56,103 nucleotides of DNA from Clostridiales bacterium (lineage in GTDB: Bacteria > Bacillota > Clostridia > Christensenellales > Aristaeellaceae). Shown in pieces: positions 8,296 through 17,471 of the stretch (positions are counted from its first letter, which is position 1; each line of letters begins with the position of its first letter). A model generated the notes under the pieces. That model worked only from the letters and a program-made list of their open reading frames with translations. It was not told the DNA's origin and ran no database searches. Made by a program: the position numbers and the translations under genes. The stretch lies in contig SFHK01000008.1 in NCBI GenBank assembly GCA_004556395.1, positions 1 to 56,103 of the forward strand, in the 5' to 3' direction.

Positions 8296-9507
8296 ATGAA
8301 GAAGAAATTCACCGATTATACGAAGCTTTTCATGCTCATTCCCGCCGCGCTCGTGCTGGCGGCGCTCATTCTGAACCTTGCCGGTCACGGCCTGAACCTG
8401 GGCATCGACTTCACCGGCGGCTCTCTGCTTGAGTACGCCGTGGGCGAGGAATTCAACACCGAGGACGTCGTGGACATTCTGCGCCGTCACGGCTACACCG
8501 ACGCGCAGGTGGCGAAGGCTGCTTCCGGCGACGACGGCACCGGCGCAATGACCAACCTGCAGATTCGCCTGTCCCTGACCGACCTTTCGGACGACATGAA
8601 GAAGCTGGTGAAGCAGGCCGCCGAAGCCGAGGGGCTGACGGACGAAACCATCACCAACCTGACTGCCGCCTATGTGAGCGAAAACGAACTGGACAGCAGC
8701 TATTCCGGCGGCTATCTGTTCAGCTGGAAGAAGCTGGCGGACTCCGACAAGCTGCAGGACGCTGTGAAGGACGCGCTGGATGAGAACCGCATCCCCTACA
8801 CCGTCGTGAAGGCCGAGGAGCTGGACAACGACGCGGAGAACCCCGAGACCCGCGTCATCGTCGTGCTGAACGACCAGTCCAGCGCCGTGCGCAGCGTGCT
8901 GGAAGCTGAAATGTCCAGCCGCTACCCGAACTTCACCTATGTGTCCATCGAGCACGCGGGCGCGGTTTCCAGCGCCGATCTGGTGCGCAACGCGCTTCTG
9001 TCCCTCGCCATCGCGCTGGCGCTGATGCTGGTGTACATCGGCTTCCGCTTCGATCTTTATTCCGGCGTCGCCGCGCTGTTCGGCCTTGTGCACGACGTTC
9101 TGATGATGCTGGCGTTCATGACGTTCTTCCGCTCGCTGTATCAGGTGAGTTCGTCGTTCATCGCCGCCATCCTGACGATCGTCGGCTACTCCATCAACAA
9201 CACCATCATCATCTTCGACCGCATCCGCGAGACGAAGAAGCGCGTGGGCATGTCCGTTCCCAACAAGGAGATCGTTGAAAACAGCGTTCGCGCGTCCCTG
9301 TCCCGCACGATCAACACCACGCTGACCACGCTGTTCACGCTGGTGGCGCTGTATGTGCTGGGCGTGGCCTCGATTCGCGAGTTCACCTTCCCGCTGATCG
9401 TCGGCATGCTCGCCGGTTCCTATTCCTCCAACCTGCTGAACGGCCCCGTCTGGGCGTCCCTGATGGACAAGGCGGAAGCCCGCGAAAAGCAGAAGGCCAA
9501 GGCCTGA
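8296..9507 (+). CDS. secF: Protein translocase subunit SecF
   Basis: This 403-aa membrane protein is the partner of SecD. It shows the first helix (about residues 11-30), the GIDFTGGSLLEY motif (about 36-47), an enlarged external domain, and the terminal helices with the family motif VGYSINNTIIIFDRIRE (about 295-311). The external domain is longer than in E. coli SecF (323 aa). AAGGAGG lies upstream of the ATG. The gene is followed by a strong terminator, so secD-secF form a two-gene unit. Confidence 0.97.
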   Translation: MKKKFTDYTKLFMLIPAALVLAALILNLAGHGLNLGIDFTGGSLLEYAVGEEFNTEDVVDILRRHGYTDAQVAKAASGDDGTGAMTNLQIRLSLTDLSDDMKKLVKQAAEAEGLTDETITNLTAAYVSENELDSSYSGGYLFSWKKLADSDKLQDAVKDALDENRIPYTVVKAEELDNDAENPETRVIVVLNDQSSAVRSVLEAEMSSRYPNFTYVSIEHAGAVSSADLVRNALLSLAIALALMLVYIGFRFDLYSGVAALFGLVHDVLMMLAFMTFFRSLYQVSSSFIAAILTIVGYSINNTIIIFDRIRETKKRVGMSVPNKEIVENSVRASLSRTINTTLTTLFTLVALYVLGVASIREFTFPLIVGMLAGSYSSNLLNGPVWASLMDKAEAREKQKAKA

Positions 9508-9522
9508 TTTCGCAGCCCCATG

Positions 9523-9563
9523 ATATGGGAACCCGCCACAAGCGGCGGATTCCCATATTTTTT
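9523..9563 (+). terminator. Intrinsic terminator after secF
   Basis: The sequence ATATGGGAACCCGCC pairs with GGCGGATTCCCATAT (one G-T mismatch) across a CACAA-type loop and is followed by a run of six or more T. It begins about 15 bases past the secF stop. Confidence 0.9.
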
Positions 9564-9565
9564 CA

Positions 9566-9659
9566 GGCGGCGCCGCGCAGATGAGGGATCGATTTTTCGA
9601 CGCCGCAGACGACAGAAATGACATTGCCCGGCGACTTCGCGAATCAAATCCGCGCCGCC
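9566..9659. repeat. MITE-like element, copy C (shortened, decayed)
   Basis: The segment starts GGCGGCGCCGCGCAGATGAG and ends CGCGCCGCC, matching the termini of the complete element at 48439-48598. Shared blocks include GATTTTTCG and GCAGACGACAGAAATGACAT (compare GCAGATGGCGGAAAAGACAT). The central part of the full element is missing, which leaves 94 bp. Flanking TTCA and GTCA differ by one base and may be the remains of a 4-bp target duplication. It lies just behind the secF terminator. Confidence 0.6.
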
Positions 9660-9695
9660 GTCAAACGATAAAAGGGATAACGAGGTAGTTTTCCA

Positions 9696-12050
9696 ATGCT
9701 CAAATGCCTTCCGCGTTCCACCGGCGCGCCCGAATGGCCGCGTCCCGCCGATATGCCCGCGCTCCTTCACCGGCTGCTGCGCCTTCGCGGCGTGCGCAGT
9801 GAGGAAGAAGCGCGCGCCTTCCTGCGCCCCGGGCGCGACCAGCTGCACGACCCGTTCCTGCTTTCGGACATGGAGCAGGCCGTGCAGGAGATTCGCGCGG
9901 CCATCGACGCGGGCGAGGGCATCTGCGTATACGGCGACTACGACGTGGACGGCGTTTGCGCCTCGTCCATTCTTTCCAGCTATCTGCGCTCCATCGGTGC
10001 GCAGGTAGACGTGTATCTGCCCTCCCGGCACAAGGAGGGCTACGGGCTGAACGAGGGCGCGGTGCTGAAGGTATGCGAAAAGCACCGGCTGCTGGTGACG
10101 GTGGACTGCGGCATTACCTCGGTGGAGCTGACGAAGCTGGCGCAAGCGCGCGGCATGCGCGTCGTGATTACCGACCACCATCGGCCGGAGGGCGAGCTGC
10201 CGCCCTGCCCGGTCGTGAATCCGCTTCTGAACAACTATCCTTTCCCCTATCTGTGCGGCGCGGGCGTGGTGTTTCAGCTCGTGGCGGCGCTGGGCGGGCG
10301 CGACGCGGCGATGGATTATGTGGATCTGGCCGCGCTGGCGACGATTGCGGACATCGTGCCGCTTCAGGATGAAAACCGCGCGATTGCCGCGCTGGGTCTC
10401 AAGCGAATCAACGTGTCCCCGCGCCCCGGCATCCGCGCGCTGATCGACGCGAGCGGCATGACCGGCCGCGTGATCAGCTCCGGGAACGTAGCCTTCCAGC
10501 TTGCGCCGCGCCTGAACGCCAGCGGGCGGCTGGGCGACGCCATGCGCGCCTACCGGCTGCTCACCGGCACGAACGCCGACGAGTGCGCCGAGCTGGCCGG
10601 GCAGCTCAACGAGGAAAACCTGCGCCGCAAGGCACTGGAGCAGGACGCGTACGCGCTGGCGGACGAGCTGCTGCGCGCGTTCCGCTTCGCCGAGCATCGC
10701 GTGATCGTGATTCCCGGTGAGGGACTGAACAGCGGCGTAATCGGTCTGGCCGCGTCCCGTCTGACGGAGCGCTACCATTATCCCACGGTGGTTCTGTCGC
10801 TGGACGGCGACGTGTACACCGGCTCCTGCCGTTCGATCGACGGCGTGGACATTCACGACGCGCTTTCGCACGTGGCAGACACGCTGATTCAGTTCGGCGG
10901 CCACAAAATGGCGGCCGGTCTGCGGCTGAAAAAGGAAAATCTGGACGCGTTCCGGGACGGGCTGGACGCGTATCTGAAGGAAACCTATCCCGCCGAGCTG
11001 TGGATTCCGCGGGTGGAATACGACTGCGAGGTGGACGTGGACGACCTTGCGCCGGAGGCTGTGGAGATGCTGGAAGCGCTCGCGCCCACCGGCTGCGGCA
11101 ATCCCTCCGCGCAGTTTCTGATGAAATGCGAAATCGCTTCCGCCCGCCCCGTCGGCGCGGACGGCGCGCATCTGAAGCTGTCCCTGCGCAGCGCGGGCGG
11201 CATGACCGACGCCATCTGGTTCCGCCGCGGCGATCTGGCCGGGCACCTGCCGCGCACGGCCGACGTGGTGTTTCAGGCGTCGATCAACCGCTATCAGGGG
11301 CGCGTGAGCGTGCAGGCGCAGCTCACGGCGCTGGAAGCGCGGGATGGCGGCGGACGGCTTTCGGGGCTCGACGCGCGCGCGGATTCCCTGTTTCAAACGT
11401 TCTTAACAGACCATGTGTATAATTGGGCATATTCGGAAATTCCCGCGCCGACAATCTCGGCACAGGCGCTCCGCGAGAAGCTGGCGGGGCGCGTGCAGGG
11501 TGTTCTGATCGTGGCCGCTTCCATCGATGGCGCGCGCGCCGCGCTGGAAGCCGCGGACGACCTGCCGCTGGATGTATTCGTCGGCGAATACCCTTCCGAC
11601 GCGCGCTGCTTCCACTCGCTCGCGGTGTTGCCCGCGGGAACGCCGCCGGAGGGCTACGACACCATCGTGCTGGCGGGAATTCCGGACGGACTGATGAACG
11701 CCTCGTTCCATCTGGAGGGCGTGCCGGTCAGTCCGCTGTTCGCCCGCATGCCGGGTCTCGAATCGCTGCGCGGCATTTACGCCGCCGCGCGCCGCGTCAG
11801 CCGCCGCCCGTCGCATTTTCTGGCGCGGGACGCGCTGGTGCGCGGAATCGCCGAGGAAGCGGACGAAAGCGAGTCCGTCTGCGCCGCCGGGCTGTTCATC
11901 CTCTCGGATATGGCGCTGCTGACCATCGAGGACACGAAAACCGCCGGGTTCCGCGTGACGCTTCCGCCGCTTGTGAAACGCGACCCGGCTGAGAATCCCT
12001 GGTTCCGCCGCATGCAGGACTGGCGCGAACAGGCAATGAAAGGAAGGTGA
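9696..12050 (+). CDS. recJ: Single-stranded-DNA-specific exonuclease RecJ
   Basis: RecJ degrades single-stranded DNA 5' to 3' in recombination and mismatch/base-excision repair. The 784-aa protein has the DHH-family motifs YGDYDVDGVCASSIL (about residues 79-93), VDCGIT, the TDHHRPEGELP metal site (about 159-169), and the DHHA1 signature GGHKMAAGL (about 407). An OB-fold region follows, then a long C-terminal extension of about 200 residues such as is found in Firmicutes. The start is supported by GAGGTAG nine bases upstream. The relA gene starts four bases after its stop, so the two are cotranscribed. Confidence 0.95.
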   Translation: MLKCLPRSTGAPEWPRPADMPALLHRLLRLRGVRSEEEARAFLRPGRDQLHDPFLLSDMEQAVQEIRAAIDAGEGICVYGDYDVDGVCASSILSSYLRSIGAQVDVYLPSRHKEGYGLNEGAVLKVCEKHRLLVTVDCGITSVELTKLAQARGMRVVITDHHRPEGELPPCPVVNPLLNNYPFPYLCGAGVVFQLVAALGGRDAAMDYVDLAALATIADIVPLQDENRAIAALGLKRINVSPRPGIRALIDASGMTGRVISSGNVAFQLAPRLNASGRLGDAMRAYRLLTGTNADECAELAGQLNEENLRRKALEQDAYALADELLRAFRFAEHRVIVIPGEGLNSGVIGLAASRLTERYHYPTVVLSLDGDVYTGSCRSIDGVDIHDALSHVADTLIQFGGHKMAAGLRLKKENLDAFRDGLDAYLKETYPAELWIPRVEYDCEVDVDDLAPEAVEMLEALAPTGCGNPSAQFLMKCEIASARPVGADGAHLKLSLRSAGGMTDAIWFRRGDLAGHLPRTADVVFQASINRYQGRVSVQAQLTALEARDGGGRLSGLDARADSLFQTFLTDHVYNWAYSEIPAPTISAQALREKLAGRVQGVLIVAASIDGARAALEAADDLPLDVFVGEYPSDARCFHSLAVLPAGTPPEGYDTIVLAGIPDGLMNASFHLEGVPVSPLFARMPGLESLRGIYAAARRVSRRPSHFLARDALVRGIAEEADESESVCAAGLFILSDMALLTIEDTKTAGFRVTLPPLVKRDPAENPWFRRMQDWREQAMKGR

Positions 12051-12054
12051 GCTC

Positions 12055-14253
12055 ATGAACGATCTGACGCACCCCGGATATCCGACGCTAGACGAACTGA
12101 TCGCGCACGTGCAGAAATATCATCCGAACGAGGATATGGGCGTCATTGAGCGCGCCTACCGATTTGCCGAAAACGCGCACAAGGATCAGAAGCGCATGTC
12201 CGGCGAGCCGTATTTCGCGCATCCCGCCCACGTAGCGCTGATTCTGGCCGACCTGATGCTCGATCCCCCGACGATCGCCGCCGGGCTTCTGCACGACTGT
12301 GTGGAGGACGTGGACGGCTGCACCGTGGAGACCATCGAGAAGGACTTCGGCAGCGAAATTGCGCTGATGGTAGACGGCGTTACCAAGCTCACGCGCATGG
12401 ACTTCTTCACCCGCGAACAGCAGCAGGCGGAGTCCATCCGCAAGATGTTCATCGCCATGGCGAAGGACATCCGCGTGGTGCTGATCAAGCTGGCCGACCG
12501 GCTGCACAACATGCGCACGCTCAAAACGCAGAAGCCCGAGCGGCAGATTCCCATCGCCCGCGAAACGCTGGACATTTATGCGCCGCTGGCGCACCGGCTG
12601 GGCGTATACGCGGTAAAGTGGGAGCTGGAAGACCTTTCCCTGCGCTACATCGATCCGGAGGGCTACTACAGCCTTGTGGAAAAGGTGGGTATGAAGCGCG
12701 CCGAGCGCGAGAAGTGGATTCACGAGATCATCGATTCCATTCGAGACGGCATGGAGAAAGAGCACATTCACGTGCAGGAAATCGACGGCCGGCCCAAACA
12801 CTTTTATTCCATCTACCGCAAGATGAAAACGCAGAACAAGACGTTCGAGCAGATTACCGATCTGATCGCCGTGCGCGTGATCGTCGACACCAAGCAGGAC
12901 TGCTATGCCGCGCTGGGCATTGTGCACTCCCTGTGGCCGCAGGTGCCGGGGCGGTTCAAGGACTATATCTCCGTGCCCAAGGACAATCTCTATCAGTCGC
13001 TGCACACCACGGTGGTGGGTCCGGACGGCCGCCCGTTCGAGGTGCAGATTCGCACGATGGAGATGCACCGCAGCGCGGAATACGGCATTGCCGCGCACTG
13101 GCGCTACAAGGAAGGAAAAGCGGCCGACTCGCTGGACGAAAAGCTGGGCTGGCTGCGCCGCATTCTGGACTGGCAGAGCGAAACCGGCGACCCCGGCGAG
13201 TTCGGCAACCTGCTGCGCGTAGACCTGTTCGCCGAGGAGGTGCTGGTGTTCACGCCGCGCGGCGACATCATCTCGCTGCCCAAGGGCGCGACGCCGCTCG
13301 ACTTTGCCTACCGCATTCATTCCGCCGTGGGCAACCGCTGCGTGGGCGCGAAGGTCAATCACCGCATTGTGCCGCTGACGACGCAGCTGGAAACCGGCGA
13401 CTTTGTGGAGATCTTGACCTCCGCGAACTCGCACGGCCCGTCGCTGGACTGGCTGAACATGGTAAAGACCAGCGAAGCGAAGGCGAAGATTCGCTCGTTC
13501 CTGAAAAACGAATCGAAGGACGAAAACCTCGCCCGCGGCCGCGACCTGCTGGAAAAGGAAGCGCGCCGTCTGGGCTACTCCTTCCCCCAGCTGTGCAAGC
13601 CGGAATTTCTGGACGTTCTGTATAAGCGCTACACGCTTTCGTCGCTGGACGATCTGTACGTCACGGTGGGCTTTGGCGGCCTGTCGTGTGCGCAGGTAAT
13701 CAACCGTCTGGCGGAGGAATTCAAAAAGACGCAGAAGCCGGAGGCGCCCAAGCTGCCCACGCCCACGGAGACCCAGCAGGCGCGCCCGGCGACGCCGACG
13801 CACGCCACGCAGGGCGTGGTGGTGGAGGGCGACCCCAACATGCTGGTGCGCTTCGCCCGCTGCTGCAACCCGCTGCCCGGCGACGACATCATCGGCTACG
13901 TCACCCGCGGCCGCGGCGTGTCCGTGCACCGCGCGGACTGCGTGAACATGCAGGACGAGGGCGTGGAGCCGGAGCGCATGGTGCAGGTCGCGTGGGCTTC
14001 GTCGGCCTCCGCGGCGTATGACGCGGACATTCAGGTGATCGGCTACGACAAGGCCGGTCTGCTGGCCGACCTGAGCACGCTGTTCGCCGCGCTGGAGGTT
14101 CCCATCGTGGCCGTCTCCGCGCGCACGATGAAAAATGGCACCACGCAGATCACGCTCACGCTGTCCATCAAGGACACCACGCAGCTGGAGAAAATCATCA
14201 AGCAGCTGCGCAAGCGTTCCGACATCATCGAGGTATTCCGCGTCAGTTCCTGA
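12055..14253 (+). CDS. relA: Bifunctional (p)ppGpp synthetase/hydrolase (RelA/SpoT, Rel)
   Basis: This cytoplasmic enzyme makes and breaks the stringent-response alarmones (p)ppGpp. The 732-aa chain has all domains in order: HD hydrolase with HPAHVA and LLHDCVEDV (about residues 55-90), synthetase with YQSLHTTVVGPDGRPFEVQIRT-type sequence (about 315-336), a TGS domain starting VFTPRGDIISLPKGATPLDFAY (about 398-419), a zinc-finger-like RCCNPLPGDDI segment, and a C-terminal ACT domain. The hydrolase motif is intact, so it is likely the single bifunctional Rel of Firmicutes. AAGGTGAG precedes the ATG. Confidence 0.97.
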   Translation: MNDLTHPGYPTLDELIAHVQKYHPNEDMGVIERAYRFAENAHKDQKRMSGEPYFAHPAHVALILADLMLDPPTIAAGLLHDCVEDVDGCTVETIEKDFGSEIALMVDGVTKLTRMDFFTREQQQAESIRKMFIAMAKDIRVVLIKLADRLHNMRTLKTQKPERQIPIARETLDIYAPLAHRLGVYAVKWELEDLSLRYIDPEGYYSLVEKVGMKRAEREKWIHEIIDSIRDGMEKEHIHVQEIDGRPKHFYSIYRKMKTQNKTFEQITDLIAVRVIVDTKQDCYAALGIVHSLWPQVPGRFKDYISVPKDNLYQSLHTTVVGPDGRPFEVQIRTMEMHRSAEYGIAAHWRYKEGKAADSLDEKLGWLRRILDWQSETGDPGEFGNLLRVDLFAEEVLVFTPRGDIISLPKGATPLDFAYRIHSAVGNRCVGAKVNHRIVPLTTQLETGDFVEILTSANSHGPSLDWLNMVKTSEAKAKIRSFLKNESKDENLARGRDLLEKEARRLGYSFPQLCKPEFLDVLYKRYTLSSLDDLYVTVGFGGLSCAQVINRLAEEFKKTQKPEAPKLPTPTETQQARPATPTHATQGVVVEGDPNMLVRFARCCNPLPGDDIIGYVTRGRGVSVHRADCVNMQDEGVEPERMVQVAWASSASAAYDADIQVIGYDKAGLLADLSTLFAALEVPIVAVSARTMKNGTTQITLTLSIKDTTQLEKIIKQLRKRSDIIEVFRVSS

Positions 14254-14273
14254 CGGGAAGGGAGAAATTTTTC

Positions 14274-14723
14274 ATGCGAGCCATCATTCAGCGCGTGTCC
14301 CGCGCCAGCGTAGACGTGGCGGGCGCGCGCGTGGGCGAAATCGGGCGCGGCTTTCTGGTGCTTCTGGGCGTTATGGCCGGAGACACCGACGCCGACCGCA
14401 GCTATATCGTAAAAAAAATCGCCGGCCTGCGCGTGTTCGAGGACGCCGACGAGAAAATGAACCTGTCCCTGAAGGACGTGGGCGGCAGCGTGCTGCTGGT
14501 GAGCCAGTTCACGCTGGCGGGCGACGCGCGCCACGGCAATCGCCCGTCGTTTTCCGGCGCGGCTCGGCCGGAGGAAGCCGAGCCCCTCTGCGCGCAGGTA
14601 AAGGCCGACCTTGAGGCCGCCGGTCTGCGCGTGGAAACCGGACGCTTTCGCACGCACATGGAGGTGTCGCTGGTAAACGACGGCCCCGTGACCATTCTTC
14701 TGGACAGCAGAAAGGATTTCTGA
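14274..14723 (+). CDS. dtd: D-aminoacyl-tRNA deacylase
   Basis: Dtd cleaves D-amino acids (and misattached glycine) from tRNA, keeping them out of proteins. The 149-aa length is standard. Visible motifs are MRAIIQRVSRASV at the N-terminus, LLVSQFTLAGD (about residues 76-86), the RPSFSGAA segment, and the C-terminal NDGPVTILLDS block carrying the Gly-cisPro element. The gene lies 20 bases after relA, which is a very common arrangement in Firmicutes, and five bases before the metallo-hydrolase gene. Confidence 0.96.
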   Translation: MRAIIQRVSRASVDVAGARVGEIGRGFLVLLGVMAGDTDADRSYIVKKIAGLRVFEDADEKMNLSLKDVGGSVLLVSQFTLAGDARHGNRPSFSGAARPEEAEPLCAQVKADLEAAGLRVETGRFRTHMEVSLVNDGPVTILLDSRKDF

Positions 14724-14728
14724 AACCC

Positions 14729-15355
14729 ATGAACAAACTTCTGATCGACCGGCTCGTGCTCGGCGCGCTCCAGACGAACTGCTATCTCCTTCGCCGGGAG
14801 GGTTCGTCCGCCGCCGTCGTCATCGATCCCGGCGACGATGTTCCCGCGCTGGACGAGGCGATTGCCCGTCTGGCTCTTCATCCCGAGGCCGTCCTTCTGA
14901 CGCACGGCCACTTTGACCACCTGCTGGGCGCGCACCATATAAAGGAAGCCTGCGGCGCAAAGGTGTATATCGGCGAAGCCGACGCGCCGGCGCTGACGGA
15001 GGAAAAGATTTCCCTGCGCCCCGCGGACGCGGTGACGCCCTTTGAGCCCACGCCGCCGGACGGCTTTCTGACCGAGGGCGAGCACGAGTTTGCCGGCATC
15101 CGCTTCCGCGTCATCCCTTCCCCCGGCCACACCATGGGCGGCGTCTGCCTGCTGGCGGAGGACGACGGTGTTCTGTTCACCGGCGACACGCTGTTTGTGA
15201 ACGGCTTCGGCCGCACCGACCTATACGGCGGCGACTGGACGCAGCTGTATCACTCGCTCAAGCGCCTTCTCGCGCTGGACGGTTCCCTGCGCGTGCTGCC
15301 CGGCCACGGCGAGGGCAGCACGCTGGACGCGATTAAAAGAGGGTTTCATCGATGA
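14729..15355 (+). CDS. MBL-fold metallo-hydrolase (YcbL/glyoxalase II-like)
   Basis: The 208-aa protein has the metallo-beta-lactamase metal motif THGHFDHLLG (residues about 54-63), a second His in PSPGHTMGG, the Asp in FTGDTLF, and a last His in LPGHGEGS. That set matches short hydroxyacylglutathione-hydrolase-like proteins of the YcbL type, which lack the C-terminal substrate domain of true glyoxalase II. The substrate is unknown. The position after dtd is typical in Clostridia. It overlaps the hemZ start by four bases (ATGA). Confidence 0.9.
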   Translation: MNKLLIDRLVLGALQTNCYLLRREGSSAAVVIDPGDDVPALDEAIARLALHPEAVLLTHGHFDHLLGAHHIKEACGAKVYIGEADAPALTEEKISLRPADAVTPFEPTPPDGFLTEGEHEFAGIRFRVIPSPGHTMGGVCLLAEDDGVLFTGDTLFVNGFGRTDLYGGDWTQLYHSLKRLLALDGSLRVLPGHGEGSTLDAIKRGFHR

Positions 15356-16815
15356 ATTCCATCCGTCTGACCACCAACGTCGAATGGCTGTATCCGGAGC
15401 TCGGCGAGGTCGTGCGCCTGTTTCTGGGCGACGTGCCGATTCTGCCGGACGCGGGCGACGTACAGATTACCCACACGCACACGGACACGGGCGACACATG
15501 GGTTGAGCGTGCGCAGCTGGACGGCGCGCGGGAAATCACCGTGACCGCAAACGCCGTGCGCGGCGGGCTGGAAGAAAAGCGCGTGCTCAAGCGCGCGGCA
15601 AAGACGGCGGTTTTCCGTCTTTTGTCGGACGCGCTCGACCGCATGCCCCCGTGGGGCTCCCTGACCGGCATTCGCCCCACGCGGCTGATGTATGAGGCCA
15701 TGGAGCGCGGTCTTTCCCGCGAGGAGGCCGAAGCGTGGCTGACGCGCGAGTTCTTCGTGAGCCCCGAAAAGGCGGCGCTGCTGGGCGAAATCATCGAGAT
15801 GCAGCGCGGGCTGGCGAACCCGCCCGCGGACACCTTCGACCTGTACATTGGCATTCCCTTCTGCGTGACGCGCTGCGCATACTGCTCGTTCGCCTCCGGC
15901 GAAATCGGCGACGGAAAGCTGACCGAGCCGTATGTGGAAGCGCTGAAGCGCGAAATCGCCCGTTCCGCCGAGCTGACGCGCGCGCTGGGGCTGCGTCTGC
16001 GCGCGGGCTATATCGGCGGCGGCACGCCGACCGCCATCACCTGCGCTCAGCTGGACGAGGTGCTTTCCGCCGCGATGGCCGCCTTCCCGGGCGGCTGCGA
16101 ATGGACGGTGGAGGCCGGGCGGCCGGACACGATCGACCGCGAAAAGCTGCGCATGCTGAAGGCGCACGCCGTCAACCGCATCTCCGTGAACCCGCAGACG
16201 TTCAAGGACGAGACGCTACGCGTGATCGGACGCGCGCACACCGCGCAGGACACGCTGCGCGCCTACGCGCTGGCGCGCGAGGAGGGCTTCGACCACATCA
16301 ACATGGATCTGATCGCCGCGCTGCCGGGCGAAACGACGGACGACTTCCGCCGGACGCTCGAAAAGGTGCGCGAGCTGAATCCGGAGTCCGTCACCGTGCA
16401 TTCGCTGGCGATCAAGCGCTCCAGCCGTCTGCACGAAGCGCTGACCCGCGAGGGCGGCGCGCACAACCAGGCGGACTGCGCCGCGGCGGACAAAATGATT
16501 CGCTATGCCCGTCAGACGCTGGCAGAGGGCGGCTGGCATCCCTATTACCTGTACCGGCAGAAATACATGGCCGGAAATCTGGAAAACGTGGGCTACGCCA
16601 AGGCCGGGCACGCCTGCCTGTACAACATCGGCAACATGGAGGAGACCGCGCGCGTGCTGGCGCTGGGCGCGGGCGCGATCACGAAATGGCTGTTCCCGCG
16701 CGAGCGGCGCATCGAACGCGCGCCGAACGTGCGCAACATCGAGGAATACATCCGGCGCGTCGACGAAATGGTTGAGCGAAAGCGCGCGCTGCTGCTGGGG
16801 GAGGTTACGCCATGA
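15352..16815 (+). CDS. hemZ: Oxygen-independent coproporphyrinogen III oxidase-like radical SAM protein HemZ
   Basis: The 487-aa protein is a radical SAM enzyme of the HemN/HemZ family with the iron-sulphur motif CVTRCAYCSF (about residues 173-182), a GGGTPTAI strand and an N-terminal extension of about 160 residues, the last being characteristic of HemZ. The family is linked to the conversion of coproporphyrinogen III to protoporphyrinogen without oxygen, but the exact reaction of HemZ is less certain than that of HemN. It sits in the standard clostridial order after the MBL hydrolase. It overlaps that gene and the following cyclophilin gene by four bases each, so translation is probably coupled. 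Confidence 0.9.
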   Translation: MNSIRLTTNVEWLYPELGEVVRLFLGDVPILPDAGDVQITHTHTDTGDTWVERAQLDGAREITVTANAVRGGLEEKRVLKRAAKTAVFRLLSDALDRMPPWGSLTGIRPTRLMYEAMERGLSREEAEAWLTREFFVSPEKAALLGEIIEMQRGLANPPADTFDLYIGIPFCVTRCAYCSFASGEIGDGKLTEPYVEALKREIARSAELTRALGLRLRAGYIGGGTPTAITCAQLDEVLSAAMAAFPGGCEWTVEAGRPDTIDREKLRMLKAHAVNRISVNPQTFKDETLRVIGRAHTAQDTLRAYALAREEGFDHINMDLIAALPGETTDDFRRTLEKVRELNPESVTVHSLAIKRSSRLHEALTREGGAHNQADCAAADKMIRYARQTLAEGGWHPYYLYRQKYMAGNLENVGYAKAGHACLYNIGNMEETARVLALGAGAITKWLFPRERRIERAPNVRNIEEYIRRVDEMVERKRALLLGEVTP

Positions 16816-17459
16816 ACAGACGCTGGCTGATTGCCGTTCTGCTGCTTCCATGTCTCCTGCTGTGCGCGTGCGCGCCCAAGGAGACGGTAAGCCCCTACGC
16901 CGACATTCCCAAGCCCACGGCGGTCATCACGATGGAAAACGGCTCGACCATGACCTTCACGCTCGACCCCGCCAGTGCGCCCAACACCGTGTCCAACTTC
17001 ATTTCGCTGGCGAACGCCGGGTTCTACGACGGCATGAAGATCGACTATGTATATCCCACCTACTTCCTGCGCAGCGGCGACCCCAACGGCGACGGCACCG
17101 GCGGCCCCGGCTACACGATCGACGGCGAGTTCAGCGAAAACGGCTACACGCTCAACAAGCTGTCCCATGAGCGCGGCGTGATCTCGATGTGCCGTCTGGA
17201 GGACGATTATCACTCCGCCGGAAGCCAGTTTTTCATCATGCAGTCTACCCGTCTGGAATACGACGGGAAGTACGCCGCGTTCGGCTGGATTGAAAAGAGC
17301 GACGCGGAAAGCCTGCGCACGCTGGACTCGCTGTGCGGCATGAGTCTGGATAAGAGCTATCGCCCGCTGGTTCGGCAGACCATCGCGTCCATTCGCGTGG
17401 ACACGAAGGGCTACACCTACGAGGTGTATAAATACGGCGAGGAAACCGCCGAGAAATAA
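16812..17459 (+). CDS. Cyclophilin-like lipoprotein, probably catalytically impaired
   Basis: The 215-aa product has a lipoprotein signal (residues 1-19, ending LLLCAC) and a cyclophilin domain. The fold markers PNTVSNFISLANAGFYDG, SGDPNGDGTGG, GEFSENG, RGVISM and SAGSQFFIM are present. However, the catalytic block that reads FHRVIxGFMIQGGD in the next two genes is replaced by DYVYPTYFLRSGD, removing the arginine that cyclophilins need for prolyl isomerisation. It may therefore act as a binding protein or chaperone on the cell surface. It overlaps hemZ by four bases and is the first of three tandem cyclophilin genes. Confidence 0.88.
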   Translation: MNRRWLIAVLLLPCLLLCACAPKETVSPYADIPKPTAVITMENGSTMTFTLDPASAPNTVSNFISLANAGFYDGMKIDYVYPTYFLRSGDPNGDGTGGPGYTIDGEFSENGYTLNKLSHERGVISMCRLEDDYHSAGSQFFIMQSTRLEYDGKYAAFGWIEKSDAESLRTLDSLCGMSLDKSYRPLVRQTIASIRVDTKGYTYEVYKYGEETAEK

Positions 17460-17471
17460 AGGAGACATCCC

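Noticed and set aside
7555..9624. 689-codon minus-strand open frame opposite secD-secF
   Set aside because: Composition is typical of antisense translation (His, Gln, Arg rich), with no domain and no ribosome binding site, while SecD/SecF are unmistakable.
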